From Wenzhouxiangella limi (GTDB taxonomy: Bacteria; Pseudomonadota; Gammaproteobacteria; Xanthomonadales; Wenzhouxiangellaceae): a DNA stretch of 64,000 nt. Position numbers and translations under genes: made by a program. The stretch is taken from contig NZ_JAAGSC010000040.1 of NCBI RefSeq assembly GCF_010499265.1, positions 1 to 64,000 of the forward strand. Reading direction: 5' to 3'. Position 1 is the first letter of the stretch, and every line of letters starts with the position of its first letter. Positions 7,748-17,812 of this stretch are shown piece by piece. The notes under the pieces are model-generated. The model ran no database searches, was not told where the DNA came from, and saw only the letters and a program-made list of their open reading frames with translations.

Positions 7748-8488
7748 GTGAGAACCATCTGCCGTCCTCCCGTGTCGGAAAAACGCTTGTTCCTGACGGC
7801 ACGCGGCGACATCGGCTACACGCTGAAAACCCCGTACCGCGACGGGACGACTCACGTGATCTTCGAGCCACTGGATTTCATCGCTCGGTTGCCAGCGCTC
7901 GTTCCGCCGCCGCGCCAGAATCCCGGATCGAGTCCGGGACAAGTTCTGACCCGGTTTCATGGCGTATTCGCACCGATCAGCGCGTACCGGGCCCGGATCA
8001 CGCCGGCCCGCCGGGGCCGGGGTACGAAGCCCACAAAGTCAGCCCAAACCGAAGACCGCACACCGGCCGAGCAACGCTCGGCGATGCAATGGGCGAAGCG
8101 CCTCAAGCGGGTTTTTCAAATAGATGTCGAAACTTGCCCGAAGTGCGGAGGCGCGGTCAAGGTCATCGCGAGCACGCGCAACGGCTCCACTTCAGGGCTT
8201 CTCGCCCTGCGGGCAAGTCGCCCTTGCGTTCTCGCCTGCGCTGAAGACCCGCCGGTGATTGAGCGGATACTGAATCATCTGGCCAGCAAGGATCTTCCTG
8301 GCCTGTGGGCAGAAAGCCGCGCGCCGCCGGTCAGGCGAATCGGTTTGCATTCCTTAAGACAGCGAACTGCATTCAGATCGCGCTTGAGCCGAGCGCGGTG
8401 CGGCGTCGCTCGTCCAGATCCGGCCCCATGCCGGCCAAATGGGATCGCTTTCCCTTCCGATTGGCGAAGGCAGGGCGGAATCGGGTGA
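7748..8488 (+). pseudogene. IS91-family transposase, C-terminal fragment, copy 3
   Basis: This is the longest open version of the fragment. It reads VSEKRLFLTARGDIGYT, LKTPYRDGTTHVIFEPLDF, LTRFHGVFAP, RITPARRGRG and FQIDVETCPKCGG, then a 22-codon in-frame insert at 8171-8236, then EDPPVIERILNHLASKD. The TGA that ends copy 2 is TTA here, so the frame runs on to 8488. No HUH catalytic domain and no real start are present, so transposition activity is not expected. Confidence 0.75.
8171..8236. repeat. 66-base palindromic insert in transposase frame
   Basis: Absent from copies 1 and 2, which read ...VIACIEDPP straight through. The insert contains the near-perfect hairpin CTCGCCC-TGC-GGGCAAG preceded by TTCAGGGC. 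The 67-base inserts at 96-162 and 3097-3163 contain CTTGCGC-TTC-GCGCAAG preceded by CTCAGGGC. Same layout, arms changed in a compensated way, which points to one family of small mobile or structured repeats. Confidence 0.65.
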
Positions 8489-8614
8489 AGCCTGTCCCGG
8501 ACCTGATCCGGGATCCGGCCCGCTGCGTGTTGCAATCGGTGTCAAACGTCAAGCTGACACGGCACCGGATACCGTTGGAATACGCGGAAAAGGGTGGTTA
8601 TAGTTCCTATACTC

Positions 8615-8911
8615 CCGACCGCCTGGGTCATCAGCAGGGACTTGCCGTCCGGCGAGATCGAGCGCGGCCAGAAGGCGAATTCGCCCTCGTAGAGCATGCG
8701 CTGCTCGTCGCTTTCCAGGTCACGGATGTAAATGTCGAAATCCAGCCCGTTGCGCTCGGTCGAGGCGAACACGATGCGCTGGTTGTCCGGTAGCACGCCG
8801 CCAAAAGAGCGGAAGGCGCCGGCCAGGGCGGGGACGACCTCGGTCTCGCTTTGATCGTCGACGCTGATGCGGAAAGCGGCGCGCGCTGGCAACTCCCGGG
8901 GCGCGGGCATT
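8615..8911 (-). pseudogene. TolB-like beta-propeller protein fragment
   Basis: About 95 codons encode two WD40-like PD40 blades: DNQRIVFASTERNGLDFDIYIRDL, followed by EFAFWPRSISPDGKSLLMTQAV. This pattern is typical of TolB-like propellers and of the propeller in S9 prolyl-oligopeptidases. The 3' end is cut by IS91 copy 3 at 8614. The 5' end collapses next to the katG terminator, so only an internal piece survives. Confidence 0.6.
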
Positions 8912-8946
8912 AAAAAACCCCGGCTCCGCAAAGCGAAGCCGGGGTT
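8912..8946 (-). terminator. Rho-independent terminator of katG
   Basis: On the minus strand the arms AACCCCGGCT and AGCCGGGGTT form a ten-base-pair GC-rich stem with an 11-base loop, followed by TTTTTT. It lies 34 bases after the katG stop. Confidence 0.85.
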
Positions 8947-8979
8947 GCTTTCTTTTCCGTCCTGACCGGACGGAGACGA

Positions 8980-11289
<2,310 letters not shown>

Positions 11290-11355
11290 ATTGATTGTTC
11301 TCATGCATACCATAGGCTTTGTAGATAGCTGGCGGGCGCCGGGAGGCTCCCAGCC

Positions 11356-12060
11356 ATGACCGAGCGCCTCTATACCCGTGATGCTTACAGGCGCCAGTGC
11401 CCGGCTACGGTCCAGGCCCACACCGAGCGCGGCGTGATCCTGGACGCTACTGTTTTCTATCCCGTCGGTGGCGGTCAGCCCGGTGACACTGGCCGGCTCC
11501 ATTGGGATGGCGGCAGCGCCGAGGTCGTCGACACCGTGGCCGATACGGAAGGCCGCATCGTCCACGTTCTGGCCGAGGGCGCGACCGCCCCGGAACCCGG
11601 CACCGAAGTCAACGCCGAGATCGACTTCGACCGCCGCCACCGCCTCATGCGCATGCACACCTGCCTGCACCTGCTCTCGGCCGTGTTGCCCTATCCGGTC
11701 ACCGGCGGCCAGGTCAGCGACGGCTCAGGCCGGCTGGACTTCGACCTGCCCGACTCGCCCGACAAGACCGAAGTCGAGGCCGAGCTCAATCGCCTGATTG
11801 GCGAAGATCACCCGGTCGGCGAGCGCTGGATTACCGACGCCGAACTCGACGCCCAGCCCGAGCTGGTCAAGACCCTGTCCGTCCAACCCCCGCGGGGCGC
11901 CGGCCGGATCCGCCTGCTCGAAATCCCCGGCGTTGATCTCCAGCCCTGCGGCGGCACCCACGTCAAGCAAACGTCCGAGATCGGCCCGGTGCGGGTGCGC
12001 AAGATCGAGAAGAAGGGGCGGATGAATCGGCGGGTGAAGCTGGAATTTGCCGACGGCTGA
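11356..12060 (+). CDS. alaX: Alanyl-tRNA editing protein AlaX
   Basis: A free-standing editing domain that hydrolyses Ser or Gly mischarged on tRNA-Ala, in the cytoplasm. The 234-residue protein has the N-terminal barrel (FYPVGGGQPGDTGRL, about residues 35-50) and the zinc site formed by HTCLHLLSA (HxxxH, about residue 97) and CGGTHV (C-x3-H, about residue 199), followed by the basic tail RKIEKKGRMNRRV. Size fits the intermediate AlaX class. It is divergent from katG. A decayed copy of its 3' end lies at 12850-13060. Confidence 0.92.
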   Translation: MTERLYTRDAYRRQCPATVQAHTERGVILDATVFYPVGGGQPGDTGRLHWDGGSAEVVDTVADTEGRIVHVLAEGATAPEPGTEVNAEIDFDRRHRLMRMHTCLHLLSAVLPYPVTGGQVSDGSGRLDFDLPDSPDKTEVEAELNRLIGEDHPVGERWITDAELDAQPELVKTLSVQPPRGAGRIRLLEIPGVDLQPCGGTHVKQTSEIGPVRVRKIEKKGRMNRRVKLEFADG

Positions 12061-12100
12061 GGGTGGTGGCGCGCCTGATAGCCATGCTTGAGGAGACGCC

Positions 12101-12793
12101 TTGGAGTTCAACGGCCTGAGTCCATCGGTGATCACGGCAGCGACCAGCGTGCTCATGGTCGTGATCTGGATCGCCTATCTGCAGCTGGCGCTGATGCAGT
12201 TCCGCCGGGCGAGCCGGCCGTTTCTGATCATTCACCATGCGCATGAAAATGCCCCCAATGCGCTTTGCATGTTCGTCAACATGAGCCAGGAGCCGGTCCA
12301 CCTGGAGTGCGTTTTGGCCAGGATCGTCGGCAAGGAGGGCAATGCCCGGCGCTACGTGCTGGACTATCAGCGTCTGACGCCGGACGATCGCAATGTGCAG
12401 ACGCGTCTTCGCCAGGGACCGATCCAGCCCGGCGGCTACCTGATCCTGGGCACCTTTGCCGAAATCATCCTCGGGCGTCGTTCGGACGCCGACAAGGACG
12501 AACGCCAGGAGGATTTCAACAACGAACTCAAAAAAATCGACGAGCTCAGCATCTCGGTCGCCGTCACCCACGGCCCAAGCAAAACCCATATCGGCGCCAG
12601 CCGGCAGTATTTCCTCGAACACGATGGCGCCAGCACAGTCATTCGCGCGCGCAGCATCCACACCGAACAGCTAACCCGCTGGCCCAAGCGCCGCCGCGTC
12701 CGAAGCTGGATCGAAGGTCGCATCGATCCCCGCCATACCGGCACGGAAGAAACCAGCGATACCGATCAGTCCTACGGCAACGGTGAGGAGTGA
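12101..12793 (+). CDS. Unknown single-pass membrane protein
   Basis: No family was recognised. The 230-residue product begins with one clear transmembrane helix (ITAATSVLMVVIWIAYLQLAL, residues about 9-29). It then has a hydrophilic domain with likely beta strands (PFLIIHHAHENAPNALCMFVNMS, GGYLILGTFAEIIL) and a very charged C-terminus. Start is TTG at 12101 with GAGGAG about 8 bases upstream; no ATG alternative would keep the helix. It sits between alaX and a decayed alaX fragment, so it may have arrived together with a second alaX copy. Confidence 0.6.
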   Translation: MEFNGLSPSVITAATSVLMVVIWIAYLQLALMQFRRASRPFLIIHHAHENAPNALCMFVNMSQEPVHLECVLARIVGKEGNARRYVLDYQRLTPDDRNVQTRLRQGPIQPGGYLILGTFAEIILGRRSDADKDERQEDFNNELKKIDELSISVAVTHGPSKTHIGASRQYFLEHDGASTVIRARSIHTEQLTRWPKRRRVRSWIEGRIDPRHTGTEETSDTDQSYGNGEE

Positions 12794-12849
12794 GTGTCTG
12801 TGGGCTTAGGTTGCGTTCAATCTCAGCCAACTGCCTTAACGGGTCATCG

Positions 12850-13060
12850 GCCGCCGTTTCGGCTTCGGTAGCGGCCGTATAGACTTCGACCTGGCCGCCT
12901 TCCACGGCCCGCCGGCCGCATCCGCTTCCTCGAAATCCCCGGCGTCGACCTCCAGCCCTACGGCGACACCCACGTCAAGCAAACGGGCTAGATCGGACCG
13001 GTGCGAGTGCGCAAGATTGAGAAAAAAGGCGGATGAATCGACGGGTGAGGGTAGAATTCG
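12850..13060 (+). pseudogene. Decayed alaX 3'-end copy
   Basis: The stretch matches two parts of alaX: the region of GRLDFDL, and then, after an internal deletion of roughly 140 bases, the end from IRxLEIPGVDLQP through THVKQT and GPVRVRKIEKK. The zinc Cys has become Tyr (PYGDTH for PCGGTH), and stops follow THVKQTG and IEKKGG. It is a non-functional, diverged partial duplicate of 11356-12060. Confidence 0.8.
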
Positions 13061-13239
13061 AGAAGACGAATTAACCGCGGTAATTCGTCTGTTTTGGTTG
13101 CAGCTGCGGTTCACTGGCCTCGCTGGAAGGACCGCCGCGGCCGGGGTAGACTTCGAACAGCGGCATTGGGTGGGGGCTCAACGTTGGCATCAAAAAATCA
13201 CGCGGCCCCTTTGCTGTAAATCCGTGAATCAAGGAAACA

Positions 13240-13623
13240 ATGGCTCTGCTGGCGGAAGAAATTGTTGAAGAGTGGCTGAACAGACAGGGCTACTTCACCA
13301 TTCGTGGCATTCGCCTTGGTGTCAACGAAATTGATCTCCTGGCCGTGCAACACCGGCCGGCAGCAGAACCGATCTGTCGGCATTTCGAGGTTCAGGCTTC
13401 GATGCGGCCGGTCAGTTACATTTCAAAAGTGCTGCAGGAGCCGACTTCATCGACCTTCTGCAGATGGGTGCAGGTACGCGCTGAAGAGGAAACGACTGCA
13501 AGCCATGTTCGAACAAACCTTCCGCAACATCGACGACGTCCTCTGGAAAGAGGAAGGATGTTCTACAGAGCTGGACTACACCGAGCAGACCTCGTGGATG
13601 CTGTTTCTCAAGTACCTGGATGA
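13240..13623 (+). pseudogene. Nuclease-like protein, truncated
   Basis: A good start (AAGGA five bases before the ATG) opens a conserved-looking N-terminus: LLAEEIVEEWLNRQGYFTIRG, then GVNEIDLLAV, then HFEVQASMRPVSYIS. The Glu, the Asp in EIDLLAV and the Glu-x-Gln strand have the order of a PD-(D/E)xK nuclease core. After about residue 64 the frame loses all resemblance to a folded protein and runs over the hsdM start. It is probably the 5' remnant of a gene whose rest was replaced by the restriction locus. Confidence 0.5.
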
Positions 13624-14980
13624 CCTGGAGTACGAGCGTGCCCAGGAGGCGGAGCTGGTGGGCAAGTCTTACCCGTTCATCATCGATGAGCCTTGCCGCT
13701 GGTCCGCCTGGGCTGCACCCAAGAACGCCGCAGGGGAGTTCGACCATGACACAGCTCTCACCGGCGCCGACCTGATCGCCTTCGTCAACGGCGAGCTGTT
13801 CCCCTACCTGCAGGGCTTCCGGGATCGGGCCACTGGGCCGGACACCATCGAATACAAGATCGGTGAGATCTTCAGCGAGATCCGCAACAAGTTCGCCAGC
13901 GGCTACAGCCTGCGGGACGCCCTGGAGCTGATCGATGGCCTGAGCTTCCGCTCGCAGAAGCAGAAGCACGAGCTCTCCCACCTGTACGAGGCGAAGATCC
14001 GCAACATGGGCAACGCCGGGCGCAACGGCGGCGAGTACTACACGCCGCGCCCGTTGATCCGCGCGATGATCCAGGTGGTGAAGCCGCGCATCGGCGAGCG
14101 GATCTACGATGCGGCAGCTGGCTCGGCGGGCTTCCTCTGCGAGGCACATGACTATCTGCGCTTCGGCGCAGATGGGCAGGGTGACGGCAGCCACCTGTCC
14201 ACCAGCGACCTGGACATCCTCCAGACCCGCACCTTCTACGCCAAGGAGAAGAAGAGTCTGCCCTATGTGATCGGGATCATGAACATGATCCTGCACGGCA
14301 TCGAGGCACCCAATATCGTCCACACCAACAGCCTGACGGAAAACTTGAGCGACATTCAGGAGAAGGACCGCTTCGATGTGATCCTGGCCAATCCGCCGTT
14401 CGGTGGCAAGGAACGCAAGGAAGTCCAGCAGAACTTTCCGATCAAGACCGGCGAGACGGCCTTCCTGTTCCTGCAGCACTTCATCAAGTATCTGAAGGCC
14501 GGCGGTCGGGCCGCCATCGTCATCAAGAACACCTTCCTGTCCAACAGCGACAACGCCTCGCGCGCGCTCCGGAAGGAACTGCTGCAGAGTTGCAAGCTGC
14601 ACACCATCCTCGATTGTCCGGGCGGCACATTCCTCGGCGCCGGCGTGAAGACCGTGGTGCTGTTCTTCGAGAAGGGCGCGCCAACGCGGAAGATCTGGTA
14701 CTACCAGCTCGATCCCGGCCGCAGTCTGGGCAAGACCAACCCGCTCAATGACAACGACCTGAAGGACTTCGTCGCCCGACAGGCCGGCTTCGAGGAGTCG
14801 GAGAATGCCTGGACGGTAGACGCCAAGGACATCGACCCGGACAGCGTCGATCTGTCGGTGAAGAACCCCAACAAGGCCGAAGCCGAGCCCCTGCGCGATC
14901 CCGAGGTGATCATCAACGAGATCGAGTCGCTGGATAAGGAAAGTGAAGGGATCCTGGAAGGGATTCGGGGGATGCTATGA
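13505..14980 (+). CDS. hsdM: Type I restriction-modification methyltransferase subunit HsdM
   Basis: A 491-residue N6-adenine methyltransferase subunit that works with HsdS to protect host DNA. The N-terminal helical domain (SWMLFLKYLDDLE) leads to RNGGEYYTPRPLIRAMI, the AdoMet motif I DAAAGSAGFLCEA and the catalytic motif IV NPPFGG. The C-terminal region that contacts HsdS is present. I chose the ATG at 13505 because the family begins with the helix MFEQTFRNIDDVLW; the frame is open further upstream but without similarity. The ribosome site is weak. It overlaps hsdS by ATGA. The EcoEI-like subclass is suggested by DAAAGSAGFL and the HsdR partner. Confidence 0.93.
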   Translation: MFEQTFRNIDDVLWKEEGCSTELDYTEQTSWMLFLKYLDDLEYERAQEAELVGKSYPFIIDEPCRWSAWAAPKNAAGEFDHDTALTGADLIAFVNGELFPYLQGFRDRATGPDTIEYKIGEIFSEIRNKFASGYSLRDALELIDGLSFRSQKQKHELSHLYEAKIRNMGNAGRNGGEYYTPRPLIRAMIQVVKPRIGERIYDAAAGSAGFLCEAHDYLRFGADGQGDGSHLSTSDLDILQTRTFYAKEKKSLPYVIGIMNMILHGIEAPNIVHTNSLTENLSDIQEKDRFDVILANPPFGGKERKEVQQNFPIKTGETAFLFLQHFIKYLKAGGRAAIVIKNTFLSNSDNASRALRKELLQSCKLHTILDCPGGTFLGAGVKTVVLFFEKGAPTRKIWYYQLDPGRSLGKTNPLNDNDLKDFVARQAGFEESENAWTVDAKDIDPDSVDLSVKNPNKAEAEPLRDPEVIINEIESLDKESEGILEGIRGML

Positions 14981-16158
14981 GGGAGGGGTGGGCCACGCTT
15001 CCTTTGGCGAAGGCTTGTTGCTTGTTCGCGGATGGAGACTGGATCGAAACGAAAGACCAGTCTGCCGAAGGGATTAGGCTTATTCAAACCGGAAATGTCG
15101 GACACGGTGAATTCAAAAACCGTGGGAATAGGGCCAGGTTCATCTCCGAGGCGACGTTCAAAAGACTGAGTTGCCAGGAGGTTTATGAGGGCGACTGCTT
15201 GGTTTCCCGGTTGCCTGATCCAGTGGGCCGATCGTGCATCGTTCCTGCAATTGATGCCAAGATGATTACGGCCGTTGATTGCACGATTTTGCGCTTCCAC
15301 GCAGATAAACTGATCCCGGAATTCTTCAAATACTACTCGCAATCTGCTCAATACCTCGCCGACGTTGAGGTCTACTGCACTGGCGCGACGCGAAAGCGTA
15401 TCAGCCGTAAGAATCTTGGCAGAGTGCACGTTCCCATTCCACCTCTCCCTGAACAAAAGCGCATCGTCGCCATCCTCGATGAAGCCTTCGCGGGAATTGC
15501 CACCGCCGTCGCCAACACCAAAAAGAACCTCGCCAACGCCCGGGAGTTGTTTGAGAGTTATCTGAACGCGATCTTTAGCCAGCGCAGCGAGGCATGGAAG
15601 TGCATTAAGTTCTCTGACGGAGTATCCGCCATACGTCCGCCTAGAAAGGTTCAACGGAAAGAGTTCCAAGACTCTGGACCGTTTCCAATCGTTTCTCAGG
15701 AGCACGGGAAAATAAATGGCCGTTGGTCACGGCGCGATGATGTGATTCATGTTGACCGACCAATTATCATATTTGGTGATCACACGCGTGTTTTTAAGTA
15801 TATTGATTTCGACTTTGTTGCAGGAGCTGATGGAACAAAAATTCTGAGACCCGCTCCTTTCTTGCAGGCAAAATATCTTTATTATCTCGCGCAATCTCTT
15901 CCATTGAAGGGTATGGGATACGCTCGCCATTACCGCATTCTCAAGGACATGGAGGTGTGGTATCCAGAAGACTTTTCCGAACAGGAAGCCATAGCCACTC
16001 GGATCGATGAGCTGCTTGAGGAATTGAATCGGCTGGAAGCGGTATATAACCAGAAATTGAGTGCTCTTGCTGAACTAAAGCAATCCCTCCTGCAAAAGGC
16101 CTTCTCCGGCGAACTTACCGCCACACCACAGGACGAGATCGAGACCGCCCTGGCATGA
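14977..16158 (+). CDS. hsdS: Type I restriction-modification specificity subunit HsdS
   Basis: This 393-residue subunit selects the target sequence. It has two target-recognition halves, each closed by a conserved coiled-coil spacer: VPIPPLPEQKRIVAILDEAF then NTKKNLANARELFESYLNAIF in the middle (about residues 150-200), and EQEAIATRIDELLEELNRLE with LAELKQSLLQKAFSGEL at the end. The recognition halves are lower in GC and rich in A and T codons compared with the spacers, the usual mark of domain exchange. Starts inside the hsdM stop (ATGA). Confidence 0.92.
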   Translation: MREGWATLPLAKACCLFADGDWIETKDQSAEGIRLIQTGNVGHGEFKNRGNRARFISEATFKRLSCQEVYEGDCLVSRLPDPVGRSCIVPAIDAKMITAVDCTILRFHADKLIPEFFKYYSQSAQYLADVEVYCTGATRKRISRKNLGRVHVPIPPLPEQKRIVAILDEAFAGIATAVANTKKNLANARELFESYLNAIFSQRSEAWKCIKFSDGVSAIRPPRKVQRKEFQDSGPFPIVSQEHGKINGRWSRRDDVIHVDRPIIIFGDHTRVFKYIDFDFVAGADGTKILRPAPFLQAKYLYYLAQSLPLKGMGYARHYRILKDMEVWYPEDFSEQEAIATRIDELLEELNRLEAVYNQKLSALAELKQSLLQKAFSGELTATPQDEIETALA

Positions 16159-16313
16159 ACGAAGCCGAAACCCGCGCCGAACCGATCGAGCCAGCCCCGA
16201 AAGAAGTGGGCTGGGGCGTCGTTGAGGCCAGCCCGCTGCGAAGCAGGGTGTTTACCCTCGGCGGGCGGTTCCGGGCCGTTACAAGCGAGCCCAATTTCTT
16301 GATCGGGTTTTGA
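16155..16313 (+). pseudogene. Decayed 5' end of hsdR behind hsdS
   Basis: An ATG overlapping the hsdS stop (ATGA) opens 52 codons. The first 36 or so align without gaps to the start of the intact hsdR at 17816 (MNEAETRAE, then GWGVVEAS, then TLG). Differences are many, including changes at conserved spots, and the similarity ends near 16290. This is where hsdR should begin in a normal hsdM-hsdS-hsdR operon. The full hsdR now begins 1.66 kb downstream. Confidence 0.8.
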
Positions 16314-16413
16314 TTCCAGCCTGCCACAAGCGCACCCTGGCAGCGGAGCACAGATCAAAATCGGTCGCTTAGCTCCTAGATCGGCCATCATTGGTTCTTG
16401 ATCGGGTTTTGAT
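16296..16413. repeat. 19-base direct repeats, 99 bases apart
   Basis: TTCTTGATCGGGTTTTGAT occurs at 16296-16314 and again at 16395-16413. They mark the left part of the inserted stretch between hsdS and the toxin-antitoxin pair. Confidence 0.6.
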
Positions 16414-16649
16414 CGCGGAGGTTTCAGCGGTACGACACTGATGGCCTCCTGCTCTGGCTCTCAATCCCGGAAAAACCCCTGGCCGGCTGGTTTGCGTACC
16501 GCAATCGTCGGGGGCGGGATGTGGTCCTGGCGGCCATAAAACGCTACACTCAGAGGCGGGCGGTAGACTGGCTGAGGCCACTGGGATACGCCAAATATTG
16601 CAGGGCCGAGCGGCAAATGCGGCTGCATTTTCAAGTATTTGCGGCTTAA
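16413..16649 (+). other. Open stretch without start, possible gene remnant
   Basis: 78 codons are open from the TGA at 16410 to the TAA at 16647-16649 and have a protein-like composition (LLLWLSIPEKPLAGWFAYR, then AIKRYTQRRAVDWLRPLGYAKY). There is no plausible start codon near the beginning and I do not recognise the family. The remaining bases between 16314 and 16707 show nothing else I can name. Confidence 0.3.
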
Positions 16650-16707
16650 ATGACCTGTTTGCGCGAAGTCCCAAGTCGATCCACGGCGGTTCAGAGGTAG
16701 GAATTTG

Positions 16708-17421
16708 ATGCAAGGTGCTCAAAACAGATTGGTTGGAGTGGGGTTGTATAGCGTCCCGGAAGCGTCACTCCTGAGCGGCGTTGCCTCCGCAGCCGTGCGT
16801 AGATGGCTTTTCGGCTATCAGTCCAGAAGCGAAGGCAAGATAGTCAGCCATCCCGGCCTGTGGAACGGGCAAATCGCGGCTACGGACGAGCGGGGCGTTG
16901 GATTCCTCGACCTGCTGGAGCTCAGGCTTGTCGCAGCGTTCAGGGCGCATGGTGTCAGTTTGCAGGCGATTAGAGCGGCCTCGGATTTCGCACGCCGCGC
17001 TTTCGGCAGGTCCCATCCGTTCACATTCAAACAGTTTCAGACTGATGGGCGCAGCATCTTCGCGGAGGTCGTGGAGCGTGGCGATGCCGAAGGCGATCCA
17101 GCGATGCTGGACTTGGTCAAACGCCAGTTTGTTTTCCGGCGTGTCATCCAGCCCTCGCTTAAAGGGGTGGTGTACGGAGAGACTGGGCAGGCCGAAGCCT
17201 GGCGTCCAGGCGAAAGTCGCTTTGTCATCCTTGATCCGCAACGCGCCTTCGGTAAGCCCATCGACAACCGGTCAGGCGTGCCGACTGAAGTGATCTACGC
17301 TGCCGTCAAGGCGGAAGGTGACCCCAAATTTGTCGCCCGCTTGTATGAAATGGACGTGCGTGCTGTGAAAGCTGCGGTTGCTTTCCAGAAAGCATTGGAA
17401 GCCGGTGAGACTGTTCATTGA
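16708..17421 (+). CDS. DUF433-type antitoxin with N-terminal helix-turn-helix
   Basis: 237 residues. The N-terminal part (YSVPEASLLSGVASAAVRRWLFGY) looks like a MerR-like winged-helix start. The middle (GFLDLLELRLVAAFRAHGVSLQAIRAASDFA) is the type that precedes DUF433 domains in long antitoxins. The C-terminal part (RSGVPTEVIYAAVKAEGDPKFVARLYEM...VKAAVAFQKAL) is the DUF433 helical unit. Such genes precede PIN-like DUF5615 genes and are taken as antitoxins. ATG at 16708 is chosen; TTG at 16705 is adjacent. It overlaps the next gene by 17 bases. Confidence 0.75.
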   Translation: MQGAQNRLVGVGLYSVPEASLLSGVASAAVRRWLFGYQSRSEGKIVSHPGLWNGQIAATDERGVGFLDLLELRLVAAFRAHGVSLQAIRAASDFARRAFGRSHPFTFKQFQTDGRSIFAEVVERGDAEGDPAMLDLVKRQFVFRRVIQPSLKGVVYGETGQAEAWRPGESRFVILDPQRAFGKPIDNRSGVPTEVIYAAVKAEGDPKFVARLYEMDVRAVKAAVAFQKALEAGETVH

Positions 17422-17812
17422 TGCCAATTTGCCACCGGCACTTGCGTTTGCGTTGGATAAGCTGACGCAACCAGAAGGTCATTCGGTTTCGCACCTGACC
17501 CAGCGGTTCTCTCGTTCAACGCCTGATCATGAGTGGATTTCAGCCTTGGCCACTGAGGGCGAATGGATCGTGATTACCCAAGACCGATTCAAGAAAAATG
17601 ATCTGGAAAAGAAAGTCTTTCGAGAAAGCGGACTGACCGCATTTTTCCTGATGAAAGGCTGGAGTTCGCTGACTTACTGGGAAAAGTCTTGGAAGCTGGT
17701 GCGATGGTGGCCTGCCGTCATCGACCAGGCCGAGCGCGTTCAACCGGGCGCGAGTTTCGAGATCCCGGTGAACTTTTCCGGCAACGGTAAATTCAGGCAG
17801 TACAACTACTAG
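17405..17812 (+). CDS. DUF5615-type PIN-like toxin
   Basis: 135 residues from a GTG inside the previous gene. The start VRLFIDANLPPALAFAL carries the first acidic residue of a PIN-like fold (DxNLPP is typical of DUF5615 and Mut7-C relatives). DHEWISALATEGEWIVITQDRFKKND supplies the second and third acidic positions. The family is thought to be a nuclease toxin; target unknown. The pair is lodged between hsdS and hsdR, three bases upstream of the hsdR start, so hsdR may now be transcribed from the toxin-antitoxin promoter. Confidence 0.75.
   Translation: MRLFIDANLPPALAFALDKLTQPEGHSVSHLTQRFSRSTPDHEWISALATEGEWIVITQDRFKKNDLEKKVFRESGLTAFFLMKGWSSLTYWEKSWKLVRWWPAVIDQAERVQPGASFEIPVNFSGNGKFRQYNY

Larger units (their letters stand above)
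7486..8614. repeat. 1.13-kb duplicated block, copy B
   Basis: Second copy of the block at 2734-3862: an InlB-repeat gene fragment (7486-7741) joined to the IS91 3' remnant (7742-8614). Here the first insertion site (5' of HVIFEP) is empty and reads cleanly as YRDGTTHVIFEP, so this copy shows the pre-insertion sequence. It carries its own 66-base palindromic insert at 8171-8236. Confidence 0.85.
7742..8614 (+). mobile_element. IS91-family element remnant, copy 3
   Basis: Same 3' piece of the element as copies 1 and 2, with terminal motif TTCCTATACTC ending at 8614. Beyond the end lies a TolB-like propeller fragment on the opposite strand, cut by the element. NPGSSPGQ-type palindromes lie at 7919-7942 and, inverted, at 8490-8513. 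Confidence 0.8.

Noticed and set aside
6595-7812. 405-codon fusion of InlB-repeat piece with the outer-membrane protein
   Set aside because: A proper signal peptide starts at 7386; the upstream part is the duplicated IS block and joins by chance.
12836-13114. Minus-strand frame over the decayed alaX copy
   Set aside because: It is the complement of the alaX fragment and has no independent support.
14977-16158. Low GC in parts of hsdS as an inserted foreign gene
   Set aside because: Variable recognition domains of HsdS commonly differ in composition; the conserved spacers are in place.
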